DNA of 29,247 nt from an uncultured Lachnobacterium sp. (GCA_945971355.1 CAMFPD010000006.1:1-29247); one strand, 5' to 3'; numbered from the stretch's first letter, positions 16,198-24,240 are shown. Notes: generated from the sequence alone by a model not told the origin. Numbers and translations are program-made.

Positions 16198-16873
16198 TAA
16201 AAGAGGTAAACAATTAAACAAATATGTTTCAGATTATGTATTGTTTGATTTGGAAACAACAGGTATTTCATGCAATTATGATGAAATAATAGAAATATCT
16301 GCAGTAAAGGTGCGAAACGGAAAAATAATAGACGAATTTAGTGAATTAGTGAATCCAGGTAGAAGCATCCCATATGCAGCAAGTATGGTTAATAACATAT
16401 CAGACGAAATGGTGGATGGAGCACCAACTATAGATGCTGTGATGCCACAGTTTCTTGCCTTTGTAGGTGATGATATTTTAGTGGGACACAATATAAATAG
16501 CTTTGATATGAAATTTGTATATAGGGACTGTGAAAAGTATTTTGGACAAATCCCTTCAAATGATTACATAGACACTCTTAAGATCGCCAAAATGGTATTT
16601 CCAGAGTGGAAACATCGCCGACTAGGAGATTTGGCAGAGCACTATGGAATATCTACAGCAGGAGCGCATCGAGCTCTGACAGATTGTAAAATGAACCAGA
16701 AAGTATTTGAGCTTCTTGGCAAAGAACTGAAAGATACAGAAACACTTGGTGAAAATCCAGATATGAAGCTATGTGTTTGTTGTGGTCAGCCAATGAAAAA
16801 GAGAAATGGTAAGTTTGGGGAATTCTGGGGGTGTTCGGGATTTCCGCAGTGCAGATACACAGAAAATATCTAA
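16187..16873 (+). CDS. DnaQ-like 3'-5' exonuclease with C-terminal zinc ribbon
   Basis: The 228-residue protein is a DEDDh exonuclease of the DNA polymerase III epsilon type: D21 and E23 in FDLETTG, GHNINSFDMKFV, and HRALTDC supplying the His and last Asp. After about residue 180 comes a topoisomerase-like C4 zinc ribbon (CVCCGQPM... GCSGFPQC), which usually binds DNA. Such stand-alone proteins are likely repair or nucleotide-trimming nucleases rather than the replicative proofreader. AGAAGG lies 7 nt before the ATG, inside the flavin-reductase remnant. It has no visible promoter of its own except through that remnant. Confidence 0.85.
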   Translation: MLGNKRGKQLNKYVSDYVLFDLETTGISCNYDEIIEISAVKVRNGKIIDEFSELVNPGRSIPYAASMVNNISDEMVDGAPTIDAVMPQFLAFVGDDILVGHNINSFDMKFVYRDCEKYFGQIPSNDYIDTLKIAKMVFPEWKHRRLGDLAEHYGISTAGAHRALTDCKMNQKVFELLGKELKDTETLGENPDMKLCVCCGQPMKKRNGKFGEFWGCSGFPQCRYTENI

Positions 16874-16994
16874 GTAAAAATGTTACGAGGAAGAAATTTA
16901 TTTTATCATGTATAGAACAAATAGATAGTTCAATACATAAAATTCTGAAGAGTGATTTACATAAATTGGAAAACAAAATATAGAAATATTTTAC

Positions 16995-17023
16995 TTGAAT
17001 AACATTGATTTATAGTATATTGT
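16995..17023 (+). promoter_or_regulatory. Candidate promoter of the flavodiiron gene
   Basis: TTGAAT (16995-17000) and TATTGT (17018-17023) have a 17-bp spacer and lie 49 nt before the start codon. The rest of the 16874-17071 gap is AT-rich with no other clear element. Confidence 0.45.
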
Positions 17024-17071
17024 TACTATGAATCAAAATATTATAAACGAGAAATGGGAGGAGAAACAAAT

Positions 17072-18250
17072 ATGTCAGTTAAAAACGTTACAGAAGATAT
17101 TAAGTATATAGGTGTGGACGATAATGATATTGTTTTGTTTGAGAACCAGTACAATGTACAGCCAATGGGAGTCAGCTACAATTCATATATTATCTTTGAT
17201 GAGAAGATTACAGTTATGGATACAGTGGACAAGCGCGGAACAGAGGATTGGCTTGCAAATCTCAAGGAAGCATTGGGAGATAAGGCGCCATATTATCTCG
17301 TAGTATCCCATATGGAACCTGATCATGCAGCGAATACTATGAAGCTGGCTGAAATGTATCCTGATATGAAGGTGATTGGAAATGCTAAGACCTTCCAGAT
17401 GATAGACCAGTTTTTTGGTGCTGGAAAACTTGCTGATGATAGAAAGGTTGTTGTCACAGACGGAGAGACAGTTGAACTTGGAAAACACAGCCTTACATTC
17501 GTATTTGCACCAATGGTTCACTGGCCAGAGGTTATGGTATCATATGATTCAGCTGATAAAGTTCTTTTCTCAGCAGATGGTTTTGGACGATTTGGAGCAC
17601 TTGGTAAGACAGAGGGAGCACCTTGGATGCCACAGGCTAGAAGATATTTCCTTAACATCGTAGGAAAATATGGAGTGCAGGTTCAGGGACTTTTGAAAAA
17701 GGCAGCGACTCTTGATATTAAGACAATTTGTCCACTTCATGGACCTGTTTTAACAGGTGATCTGACACCATATTTGGAGGCGTATAATACATGGTCATCA
17801 TATGAGCCAGAGGAGCCGGAAGCTATCTTCCTTGCATATGCATCTATTCACGGTAATACAGAGGCAGCAGCCCATGTTATGGCAGAGAAGCTGCGTCAGA
17901 AGGGTGCTAATGTTACAGAGTGTAACCTTGCAACAGCGGACGTTTCAGTAGCGGTAGCAAGTGCATTCAGCTGTGGCAAGATGATTCTTGCATGTGCTAC
18001 ATATGACGGATTTATGTTCCCACCAATGGAGGAGTTCCTGACACATCTCAAGACAAAGAACTTCCAGAAGAGAACAGTTGGACTTATTGAAAATGGAACA
18101 TGGGCACCAATGGCAGCTAAGTTTATGTCTGCAAAGCTTGAAGAGATGAAGAATATCACAATCTGTGAGTCAAAGGTTTCTATCAAGAGCGCATTGAATG
18201 CAGAATCAGAGGCACAGATGGATGCGTTAGTTGATGAGCTTCTTAAATAA
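17072..18250 (+). CDS. Flavodiiron protein (FprA-type O2/NO reductase)
   Basis: The 392-residue cytoplasmic enzyme reduces O2 to water and/or NO to N2O in anaerobes. The N-terminal metallo-beta-lactamase domain shows the diiron ligands H80-x-E82-x-D84-H85 (SHMEPDHAAN), a later His in PMVHWPEV, Asp in SADGFGRFG and His in CPLHGPV. The C-terminal flavodoxin domain begins AIFLAYASIHGNTEAAA. ATG 17072 is 8 nt after GGGAGGAG. The in-frame ATG at 17054 lies in front of that site and is rejected. It is monocistronic, ending in a shared bidirectional terminator. The electron donor would be rubredoxin or NADH oxidoreductase encoded elsewhere. The length is the plain two-domain form, without a fused rubredoxin. 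Confidence 0.94.
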   Translation: MSVKNVTEDIKYIGVDDNDIVLFENQYNVQPMGVSYNSYIIFDEKITVMDTVDKRGTEDWLANLKEALGDKAPYYLVVSHMEPDHAANTMKLAEMYPDMKVIGNAKTFQMIDQFFGAGKLADDRKVVVTDGETVELGKHSLTFVFAPMVHWPEVMVSYDSADKVLFSADGFGRFGALGKTEGAPWMPQARRYFLNIVGKYGVQVQGLLKKAATLDIKTICPLHGPVLTGDLTPYLEAYNTWSSYEPEEPEAIFLAYASIHGNTEAAAHVMAEKLRQKGANVTECNLATADVSVAVASAFSCGKMILACATYDGFMFPPMEEFLTHLKTKNFQKRTVGLIENGTWAPMAAKFMSAKLEEMKNITICESKVSIKSALNAESEAQMDALVDELLK

Positions 18251-18332
18251 TGATTCTAAATAATAACCTATGTATCTGGGATGGAGACATTTTGGGTACA
18301 TAGATTATATGTAATTGATAGACAATAATAAC

Positions 18333-18367
18333 AAAAAACCCGACGATTAGTTCGCCGGGTTTTTTTA
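18333..18367. terminator. Bidirectional terminator between convergent genes
   Basis: AAACCCG (18336-18342) pairs with CGGGTTT (18356-18362), with inner CGA/TCG pairing. It has an A-run on the left and seven T on the right. It can end the flavodiiron transcript on the plus strand and the small minus-strand gene's transcript in the other direction. Confidence 0.85.
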
Positions 18368-18376
18368 TAGGAATTA

Positions 18377-18535
18377 TTATGAAAAAATATTGGAAAATTT
18401 CTGGAATAATGAAATCTCAAGAGAACTACGTCTCATGAATCTGAGAGGCTCTGAATATTCATAGTGTTCTGCTCTATACCAATCAGGAACATATTCAAAA
18501 TCCATAGAGTTACTAAAATTGAAAAAATTATTCAT
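18377..18535 (-). CDS. Small protein of unknown function, 52 residues
   Basis: I do not recognise a family. The minus-strand frame begins with ATG after a perfect AAAGGAGG (7-nt gap) and has a good promoter upstream. It ends 10 nt before the bidirectional terminator, so it has every sign of a real gene. The product starts MNNFFNFSNSMDFEYVPDWY and continues with a RAEHYEYSEP segment, then a basic RFMRRSS patch and a hydrophobic amphipathic-looking tail ending FSNIFS. It has no Cys, no signal peptide and no membrane helix. It is aromatic-rich (many Phe and Tyr). It is divergent from the PucR-type regulator and converges with the flavodiiron gene. A small regulatory or sporulation-related peptide is possible but unproven. 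Confidence 0.7.
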   Translation of the reverse strand: MNNFFNFSNSMDFEYVPDWYRAEHYEYSEPLRFMRRSSLEISLFQKFSNIFS

Positions 18536-18569
18536 ATGAAAGCCTCCTTTAAATTTATTTGTTGAGTAT

Positions 18570-18597
18570 ATAATATCACGTAGTTTTTAAAGTCCAA
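18570..18597 (-). promoter_or_regulatory. Promoter of the 52-residue minus-strand gene
   Basis: Reading the minus strand, TTGGAC (18597-18592) and TATTAT (18575-18570) are separated by 16 bp. The start codon lies 34 nt beyond the -10. Confidence 0.55.
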
Positions 18598-18626
18598 TGG
18601 ACTGAGATTATAAAAATAACTATAAA
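18598..18626 (+). promoter_or_regulatory. Weak candidate promoter of the PucR-family gene
   Basis: TGGACT (18598-18603) and TATAAA (18621-18626) with 17-bp spacing point rightwards. The -35 directly abuts the -35 of the divergent small gene, so a shared regulator could control both. The -35 is poor. Confidence 0.35.
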
Positions 18627-18676
18627 ATATGTACTCACAGTACGAAAAATGTTATTATGTTAAAAGAGGTGATAAA

Positions 18677-19831
18677 ATGGGTTTGACAATACAGGATATG
18701 CTCATAACAAGTGAAAATCAGTATCAGATGAAAATGATTGCAGGTGCCAAGGGCTGGTCTAATTCCATAAGCTGGGTGCTTATGATAGAGGACACCGCAA
18801 TACTGAATAATTTTTCGGGAAAAGAGCTTGCTGTTACAACAGGGCTGGGCTTTGATACAACGGAGAAGCAGATTAATCTGGCAAAGAGACTGGTTGAAAA
18901 GCATGCAGCAGGTCTAATAATTAATACTGGAGAGTATGTGCTGGAGATACCAAAAGAATTGAAGGTCTTTTGCGATGAAAATGACTTGCCTTTAATAGAG
19001 GTTCCGTGGGAGATTTATCTGGCAGATATGATAAAGGATTTGTCAGTCAGAATATTTTTGGAGGAGACTGCTGATGATCAGATAGCAAATGCTCTGATTA
19101 AAGCAATAGAGTACCCTGATAATCAGGAGGATTACCGTAAGGAGCTTTTGCCTTATTACGACGTTGATGGAGAATTCCAACTGGTGCTTTTTACCTCAGA
19201 GGGACTTGACACAATGGATACTGTGGAGCGAAGAAAGCTCTCATATAGACTACAGATTTATACAGAAAATCTTACCCATAATGGTAATTTCTTCTATTAC
19301 GATTCGGACTTTGTGCTTATGATGAATGATGTATCCAGAAAGGATTTTGATGAGATAGTAAGTGGAATGTTGGAGCGTACTCACAGACGAATGCCTGAGA
19401 TACAGATATTTTGCGGTGCGGGAAGTAAGGTACAGGATATATCACAATTGCACATAAGCTACAAGCGTGCAAAGGCAGCAGTAACAAGGGCAATGAAGCA
19501 AAAGGAAAGATATGTGAAGTTTGATGAAATGGGACTATATCGTCTTCTGTATATGGTGGATGATACGAAATTGCTACAGGAAATGAGCGACACACCATTA
19601 AAACCTTTGATTGAGTATGATAACAAGCATAATAGCAACTATGTGGAGACTTTAGAATTATACCTCAAACATAATGGCAGTATTCAGGCAGTGGCGGAGG
19701 AAACCTTCACTCATAGAAACACCATAATATATAGAATATCTAATATAAAAAAGCTTTTAAATACGGAATTAGACAGTGCTGAGGATAAGATGAAGTATCA
19801 GATGGCGCTATATATCAGGAATATGAGTTGA
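18677..19831 (+). CDS. PucR-family transcriptional regulator
   Basis: The 384-residue protein starts with a PucR-type sensory domain (LTIQDMLITSEN, GKELAVTTGLGF, LPLIEVPWEIYLADMI). It then has a GGDEF-like central region (EFQLVLF... DFVLMMND) and ends with the PucR C-terminal HTH (ELYLKHNGSIQAVAEETF, then THRNTIIYRISNIKKLL). Relatives control purine, amino acid or sugar catabolism genes. The ligand cannot be told. ATG 18677 follows AGAGGTGAT. The frame extends upstream to 18629 without a better site. The target genes are not obvious: the next genes encode a DUF975 membrane protein and a two-component system behind a separate possible promoter. Confidence 0.85.
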   Translation: MGLTIQDMLITSENQYQMKMIAGAKGWSNSISWVLMIEDTAILNNFSGKELAVTTGLGFDTTEKQINLAKRLVEKHAAGLIINTGEYVLEIPKELKVFCDENDLPLIEVPWEIYLADMIKDLSVRIFLEETADDQIANALIKAIEYPDNQEDYRKELLPYYDVDGEFQLVLFTSEGLDTMDTVERRKLSYRLQIYTENLTHNGNFFYYDSDFVLMMNDVSRKDFDEIVSGMLERTHRRMPEIQIFCGAGSKVQDISQLHISYKRAKAAVTRAMKQKERYVKFDEMGLYRLLYMVDDTKLLQEMSDTPLKPLIEYDNKHNSNYVETLELYLKHNGSIQAVAEETFTHRNTIIYRISNIKKLLNTELDSAEDKMKYQMALYIRNMS

Positions 19832-19861
19832 TTTGTTAAGGTAACGTTAAGGAAAAGCGAG

Positions 19862-19889
19862 TTTGCTAATAAGATTTGTACGTTATTAT
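19862..19889 (+). promoter_or_regulatory. Candidate promoter of the DUF975/two-component operon
   Basis: TTTGCT (19862-19867) and TATTAT (19884-19889) with 16-bp spacing lie 39 nt before the DUF975 start, within the 96-nt gap after the PucR-type gene. Confidence 0.4.
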
Positions 19890-19927
19890 AAGCACAACAA
19901 AGAAAACAACACATGGAGGATATAGAT

Positions 19928-20776
19928 ATGTGGAGCAGAAAAGAATTAAAGACAAAAGGAAAACAAGCGTTTAACAGAAATTATTGGAAGACAGTACTTG
20001 TAGCTGTAATTATATCACTGTTGATGGGTGGAGGAAACTTTGCATACAGCTTTTCAAATGGATTTGTGGACGGGCTTCAGAGTGGAATGGAAGAAGATAC
20101 AAGTGACAGCTATGACAATGGAGTTATTGACTCAGATGAATTTCCAACCGATATAGAGCCATATGGTTACGGCTTTGAAGAAGAAATGAGAATTGACCAT
20201 GAGGCAGCAATAATTGGTTTAGCAATTTTTGGAATTGTATTTATAATCATATTCCTTATTGTTATGGCAATTGCTATTGTGATTGATGTATTCGTGCTAA
20301 ATCCATTGGAGGTTGGCACAAGAAGATTCAGTATCGTAAACCTCAATTCAGAGGCAAACGTAAAGGAAGTTGCATTTGGATTTGACCACAATTACAAAAA
20401 TGTTATTGGTGTGATGTTTTATAGAGATTTATATACTTTCCTTTGGACATTACTTTTCATTATTCCAGGAATTGTAAAGTCATATGAGTACAGAATGATT
20501 CCATATATTATGGCAGAGCACCCAGAGATGACAAAGGAACAGGCATTTGCATTAAGTAAACAGATGATGAGTGGACAGAAGTGGAAGACATTTGTGCTTG
20601 ATCTTTCGTTTATCGGATGGGAAATTCTCTCAGCTTGTACACTTGGTATTCTTTCAATCTTCTATGTTGAACCATACAGATTTATGACAAATGCAGCATT
20701 ATATGAGAGACTTGCTTACGGAAACGTAAATGCAGGTAGCCAGACTGGAAATGATGCACAGAGTGTAGGAGTATAA
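19928..20776 (+). CDS. DUF975 family integral membrane protein
   Basis: The 282-residue protein opens MWSRKELKTKGKQAFNRNYW, the conserved amphipathic start of DUF975 proteins. It then has a membrane helix (TVLVAVIISLLMGGG), an acidic extracytoplasmic loop (residues about 45-85, many Asp/Glu), and further helices (AIIGLAIFGIVFIIIFLIV, YTFLWTLLFIIPGIVKSYEY, FIGWEILSACTLGILSIFYVEPY). The function of the family is unknown. ATG 19928 is used because GGAGGA lies 7 nt upstream. The in-frame ATG at 19913 overlaps that site. The response regulator gene begins 1 nt after its stop, so this membrane protein may be an accessory sensor or target of the kinase. Confidence 0.85.
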   Translation: MWSRKELKTKGKQAFNRNYWKTVLVAVIISLLMGGGNFAYSFSNGFVDGLQSGMEEDTSDSYDNGVIDSDEFPTDIEPYGYGFEEEMRIDHEAAIIGLAIFGIVFIIIFLIVMAIAIVIDVFVLNPLEVGTRRFSIVNLNSEANVKEVAFGFDHNYKNVIGVMFYRDLYTFLWTLLFIIPGIVKSYEYRMIPYIMAEHPEMTKEQAFALSKQMMSGQKWKTFVLDLSFIGWEILSACTLGILSIFYVEPYRFMTNAALYERLAYGNVNAGSQTGNDAQSVGV

Positions 20777-20777
20777 A

Positions 20778-21461
20778 ATGGGATACAGGATTTTAGTGGC
20801 AGATGACGAAAAAGAAATAAGGGACTTATTAAGACTTTACCTGGAAAATGAAAAATATGAGGTATTGGAAGCTGAGGATGGGCAGCAGGCACTTGACCTG
20901 CTGCATTCTGAGCATGTGGATATGTGTCTATTGGACATAATGATGCCTAAGGTAGACGGATACCACGTGTTACAGGAGCTTCGCAAGGAGAGCAATATAC
21001 CAGTGATTATCCTCTCAGCGAAGGATGCTGACTCTGAGAAGATTTTGGGGCTCAATCTGGGAGCAGATGATTACATGGCAAAGCCATTTAATCCACTGGA
21101 AGCTGTTGCAAGAGTTAATTCAAATATAAGACGTTTCTATTCGCTTGGTGCAACTGCTGGAGCAGATGAAGTAATCAAGGTGAGAGACCTGGAATTAGAT
21201 ACTACAGCCTGTTCTCTGAAAAAGGCAGGAAAACCTGTTGAACTCACATCAGTCGAATACCGAATAATGGAAATGTTTATGAAGCATCCAGGCAAGGTAT
21301 ATACCAAGCAGCAGATTTATGAATATGGCTGGGGAGAAGAATTTATTGTGGCAGACAATAATATAATGGTATGTATCAGCAAATTGAGAGCTAAGCTTGA
21401 GGATGAGGGGACAGAGTATATTAAAACAATAAGAGGATTGGGATATCGTTTGGAGAAATAG
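20778..21461 (+). CDS. OmpR-family response regulator
   Basis: The 227-residue protein has a receiver domain (DDEKE near residue 10, phospho-acceptor D53 in CLLDIMMPKVDG, switch Ser in VIILSAKD, K102 in AKPFNPLEA) and an OmpR-type winged helix (ELTSVEYRIMEMFMKHPGKVYTK cut short here, then NNIMVCISKLRAKLE and IKTIRGLGYRLEK). It starts 1 nt after the DUF975 stop, with TAGGAG inside that gene, and its stop codon overlaps the histidine kinase start. The closest named type is VanR-like/PhoP-like. The stimulus is unknown. Confidence 0.92.
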   Translation: MGYRILVADDEKEIRDLLRLYLENEKYEVLEAEDGQQALDLLHSEHVDMCLLDIMMPKVDGYHVLQELRKESNIPVIILSAKDADSEKILGLNLGADDYMAKPFNPLEAVARVNSNIRRFYSLGATAGADEVIKVRDLELDTTACSLKKAGKPVELTSVEYRIMEMFMKHPGKVYTKQQIYEYGWGEEFIVADNNIMVCISKLRAKLEDEGTEYIKTIRGLGYRLEK

Positions 21462-22636
21462 TGATAATGAAGAATTTACAGAACTTTCTGATTAAAAGGT
21501 TCATAATTCTTCTGGTTCTGGTGGGAGGAATTGAATTCTGGCTTAATCAGGTTATAAATGAGTATTTTTTTCCGGTTATGAAGGGAACATTTCTTCCTGA
21601 TGTGGATTTCAGGGAAGGGTTAAGCGGAGGACAAATAAAGATTATTATGCTATTTGCTCTGTTGCAGTTATTCTTTAATATGATCAACAGGGTTATTCCA
21701 TTTCTTGGCAGTATAGGAACAGAGGCGGTTAATAAAGTTCTGACTCAGTACTATGCAGATAGCTCGAGAAATAATATGGAGATTATTAACTTGAGCAGTT
21801 TTGAGAGTCTGTTACTCTTTCTGTTTATAATTGCAATTTATGTAATGCTGGTTATTCCTTACGTTGTCAGTGCATTTTATTATGTGAAAATTGTGACGAA
21901 GGAAATGTCCGAAATCAGCAGGATACAGAGAGAGGAAAGGATGGAATTTGACAGGCGGAGAAATCTGATGTTATCCGATATTGCCCATGACCTCAGAACT
22001 CCAATAACTACCATATCAGGATATGCACAGGCACTTAAGGATAATGTGGTAAAGGATGATGAAAAAAGGCTTGAGTATCTGCAGGCGATAGAGAACAAAT
22101 CCAAAAGAATGAGTGATTTGATTAATCTGTTGTTTGAGTATGTTAAGCTGGACAGTGATGGGTTCGCTCTTGATACGGAAGAGGTAGATTTGTGCGAGCT
22201 GCTAAGAGAGAACGCGGCTCTCATATATCAGGATATGGAAGAAGCAGGAATGGACTTTGAGATAGACATTCCAGAGGAGGAGCTTCTGATAACAGCGGAC
22301 AAAATGCAGATGTCCCGAGTTGTAACAAACCTCATGGTGAATGCCATAAGACATAACGAACCGGGAACAAAGATTCTTCTTCGAATGACAGAGCGTCTGG
22401 GAATTGTCACAGTGCATATAGCGGACACAGGGGCATGTATACCGGAGAATATTAAAGAGAATCTTTTCGAACCGTTTTCTAAGGGGGATAAATCAAGAAG
22501 TGATGGTAAGGGAAGCGGTCTTGGATTATCCATTGCAAAGAAGGTAATAGATATGCATGGATATGAGTTATCCATTGAAAATGGCCCGGAGGGATACACT
22601 AAGTCATTTACCATAAAAATACATCTTAAAAATTAA
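21461..22636 (+). CDS. Membrane sensor histidine kinase
   Basis: The 391-residue kinase partners the preceding regulator. Hydrophobic segments are near residues 10-25, 65-80 and 115-145, the last leading into the linker (KEMSEISRIQREERMEF). The DHp motif is SDIAHDLRTPITTISG with phospho-His 176. The ATPase has an N box (NLMVNAIRHNE), G1 (DTGACIPEN, in which the usual second Gly is Cys), an F box (LFEPFSKGDKSRSD) and G2 (GSGLGLSIAKK). Two starts are possible: GTG 21461, 5 nt after GGAGA and overlapping the regulator stop, or ATG 21467 at 11 nt. I give the GTG for its spacing. No periplasmic sensor domain of size is seen. Confidence 0.9.
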   Translation: MIMKNLQNFLIKRFIILLVLVGGIEFWLNQVINEYFFPVMKGTFLPDVDFREGLSGGQIKIIMLFALLQLFFNMINRVIPFLGSIGTEAVNKVLTQYYADSSRNNMEIINLSSFESLLLFLFIIAIYVMLVIPYVVSAFYYVKIVTKEMSEISRIQREERMEFDRRRNLMLSDIAHDLRTPITTISGYAQALKDNVVKDDEKRLEYLQAIENKSKRMSDLINLLFEYVKLDSDGFALDTEEVDLCELLRENAALIYQDMEEAGMDFEIDIPEEELLITADKMQMSRVVTNLMVNAIRHNEPGTKILLRMTERLGIVTVHIADTGACIPENIKENLFEPFSKGDKSRSDGKGSGLGLSIAKKVIDMHGYELSIENGPEGYTKSFTIKIHLKN

Positions 22637-22645
22637 TTAATATAC

Positions 22646-22674
22646 TTGTTTACAAAATTATGTTGGATTAAAAT
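22646..22674 (+). promoter_or_regulatory. Weak candidate promoter of the NfeD/SPFH operon
   Basis: TTGTTT (22646-22651) and TAAAAT (22669-22674) have a 17-bp spacer, 35 nt before the NfeD start. The region is very AT-rich, so this is uncertain. Confidence 0.3.
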
Positions 22675-22708
22675 TTATTTGTTGATACTAGAGAAAAGGG
22701 GGAATAAT

Positions 22709-23164
22709 ATGAGCATATCTATTTTCGCACTAATTGTTTTTTGGCTGGTACTTGCCATTGTATTTGCAGCAGTAGAACTGGCAACGGTTGGTCTTGTGTC
22801 AATATGGTTTGCAGCAGGGGCATTTGCAGCACTTTTGGTAGCGGTGCTTCATGGTAATTTGATACTTCAGGTTATAGTATTTCTTGCCGTATCTATTGTG
22901 TTGCTGGTTTCCACCAGATCGTGGGCAAAGAAGTATCTTAATTCCAAAATCCAAAAGACTAATGTTGATAGTGTTATTGGTGAGAAAACCCGTTTGACGG
23001 AGAGAGTAAGCAATCTGGATCAGACCGGTAAGGCTGTTGTATTGGGACAGGAATGGACAGCCAGAGCCGCTCATGATAATGAAATCATCGAGCAGGGAGA
23101 ACTTGTTGAGGTTGTCGCTGTTTCAGGTGTAAAACTAATTGTAAAAAGGTTTAAGGAGGATTAG
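22709..23164 (+). CDS. NfeD-family membrane protein (short form)
   Basis: The 151-residue protein has two to three hydrophobic segments (FALIVFWLVLAIVFAAVELA, then VSIWFAAGAFAALLVAVLHG and ILQVIVFLAVSIVLLV). A soluble OB-fold domain follows (IGEKTRLTERVSNLDQTGKAVV, then GELVEVVAVSGVKLIVKR), typical of NfeD partners of SPFH proteins. It lacks the N-terminal ClpP-like protease of long NfeD forms. ATG 22709 follows AAGGGGGA. The frame extends upstream to 22646 without support. The SPFH gene follows 3 nt after its stop. Confidence 0.9.
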   Translation: MSISIFALIVFWLVLAIVFAAVELATVGLVSIWFAAGAFAALLVAVLHGNLILQVIVFLAVSIVLLVSTRSWAKKYLNSKIQKTNVDSVIGEKTRLTERVSNLDQTGKAVVLGQEWTARAAHDNEIIEQGELVEVVAVSGVKLIVKRFKED

Positions 23165-23167
23165 AAA

Positions 23168-24103
23168 ATGGAAGGTTTAATCGCGTTACTTGTAATTGTC
23201 ATTGTGGCACTTATTATTATTGTAAATTGTGTAAAAATTGTACCACAGGCAAACGCAATTGTAGTTGAGAGACTTGGAGCATACTTGACAACATGGTCAG
23301 TAGGATTGCACTTCAAGGTTCCGTTCATTGATCGTGTGGCCAAAAGAGTATTGTTGAAGGAGCAGGTGGTTGATTTCCCACCACAGCCGGTTATCACAAA
23401 GGATAATGTAACAATGCAGATTGATACAGTCGTATATTTCCAGATTACAGATCCAAAGCTGTATTCATACGGAGTTGAGAATCCTATTATGGCAATCGAG
23501 AATCTCACAGCTACAACACTTCGTAATATTATCGGTGATTTGGAGCTTGATGAGACACTTACATCACGTGAGACAATCAACACAAAGATGAGAGCAACGC
23601 TTGACGTTGCAACTGATCCATGGGGAATCAAGGTAAATCGAGTAGAGTTAAAGAACATCATTCCACCAAAGGCAATTCAGGATGCAATGGAGAAACAGAT
23701 GAAGGCAGAGCGTGAGAGACGTGAGGCTATTCTTCGTGCAGAAGGTGAGAAGAAATCTACAATTCTTGTTGCAGAAGGAAATAAGGAATCAGTTATTCTT
23801 GATGCAGAGGCTGAGAAGCAGGCTGCAATCCTTCGAGCAGAGGCAAAGAAAGAGGCTACTGTTCGTGAGGCAGAAGGTCAGGCAGAGGCTATTCTTAAGA
23901 TTCAGCAGGCTAATGCAGATGGTCTTAGAATGCTCAAGGAAGCCGGACCAGATAATGCAGTGCTTCAGCTTAAGAGCCTTGAGGCGTTCTCGAAGGCTGC
24001 TGATGGAAAGGCTACAAAGATTATTATCCCTTCAGAGATTCAGGGAATTGCAGGACTTACAAAGTCTATTGCAGAGATTGCATCGGATAAGCAGGCACAG
24101 TAA
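23168..24103 (+). CDS. SPFH/Band 7 domain protein (stomatin/paraslipin, QmcA-like)
   Basis: The 311-residue protein has one N-terminal membrane helix (residues about 3-20), the SPFH domain (VPQANAIVVERLGAYLTTW, then FPPQPVITKDNVTMQIDTVVY), and a long Ala/Glu-rich coiled coil (from KQMKAERERREAILRAEGEK on). It ends in KIIIPSEIQGIAGL. Such proteins oligomerise to scaffold membrane microdomains, and the NfeD neighbour supports this. AAGGAGG precedes the ATG, overlapping the NfeD end. A strong terminator follows, making this a two-gene operon. Confidence 0.93.
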   Translation: MEGLIALLVIVIVALIIIVNCVKIVPQANAIVVERLGAYLTTWSVGLHFKVPFIDRVAKRVLLKEQVVDFPPQPVITKDNVTMQIDTVVYFQITDPKLYSYGVENPIMAIENLTATTLRNIIGDLELDETLTSRETINTKMRATLDVATDPWGIKVNRVELKNIIPPKAIQDAMEKQMKAERERREAILRAEGEKKSTILVAEGNKESVILDAEAEKQAAILRAEAKKEATVREAEGQAEAILKIQQANADGLRMLKEAGPDNAVLQLKSLEAFSKAADGKATKIIIPSEIQGIAGLTKSIAEIASDKQAQ

Positions 24104-24119
24104 ATGTAGAGATTTTATG

Positions 24120-24158
24120 GTTCCGTAAATCAGAGATGGTTTGCGGAACTTTTTCTTT
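24120..24158 (+). terminator. Intrinsic terminator after the SPFH gene
   Basis: GTTCCGTAAA (24120-24129) pairs with TTTGCGGAAC (24140-24149) with one G-T pair. It is followed by TTTTTCTTT. Confidence 0.88.
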
Positions 24159-24175
24159 ATATTAGCTTCTCAAAA

Positions 24176-24184
24176 TGGTATAAT
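24176..24184 (+). promoter_or_regulatory. Extended -10 promoter of gdpP-rplI-dnaB
   Basis: TGG directly precedes a perfect TATAAT (24179-24184), an extended -10. The -35 region (TTTATA near 24156) falls in the T-tract of the preceding terminator and is weak. The leader to gdpP is about 50 nt. Confidence 0.55.
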
Positions 24185-24240
24185 CTATGATGAGTATCAA
24201 AATCGGGTATTAATATTTTGATTGCTTTGAGGAGAAAGAA

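Noticed and set aside
15693..16271. 192-codon minus-strand open frame opposite the kinase and flavin-reductase stub
   Set aside because: It overlaps a recognisable kinase with conserved motifs, and its own translation shows no domain or start signal.
18629..18676. Upstream start for the PucR-type regulator adding 16 residues
   Set aside because: No Shine-Dalgarno site precedes 18629, while AGAGGTGAT stands before ATG 18677. The PucR domain begins right there.
23700..23930. Tandem-like GCAGAGGC... repeats suggesting a repeat array
   Set aside because: They are codon-level repeats of the Ala-Glu-rich coiled coil of the SPFH protein.
23712..24128. 138-codon plus-strand frame inside the SPFH gene
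   Set aside because: It is an Arg/Leu/Gln-rich shadow of the Ala/Glu coiled-coil codons in a shifted frame.
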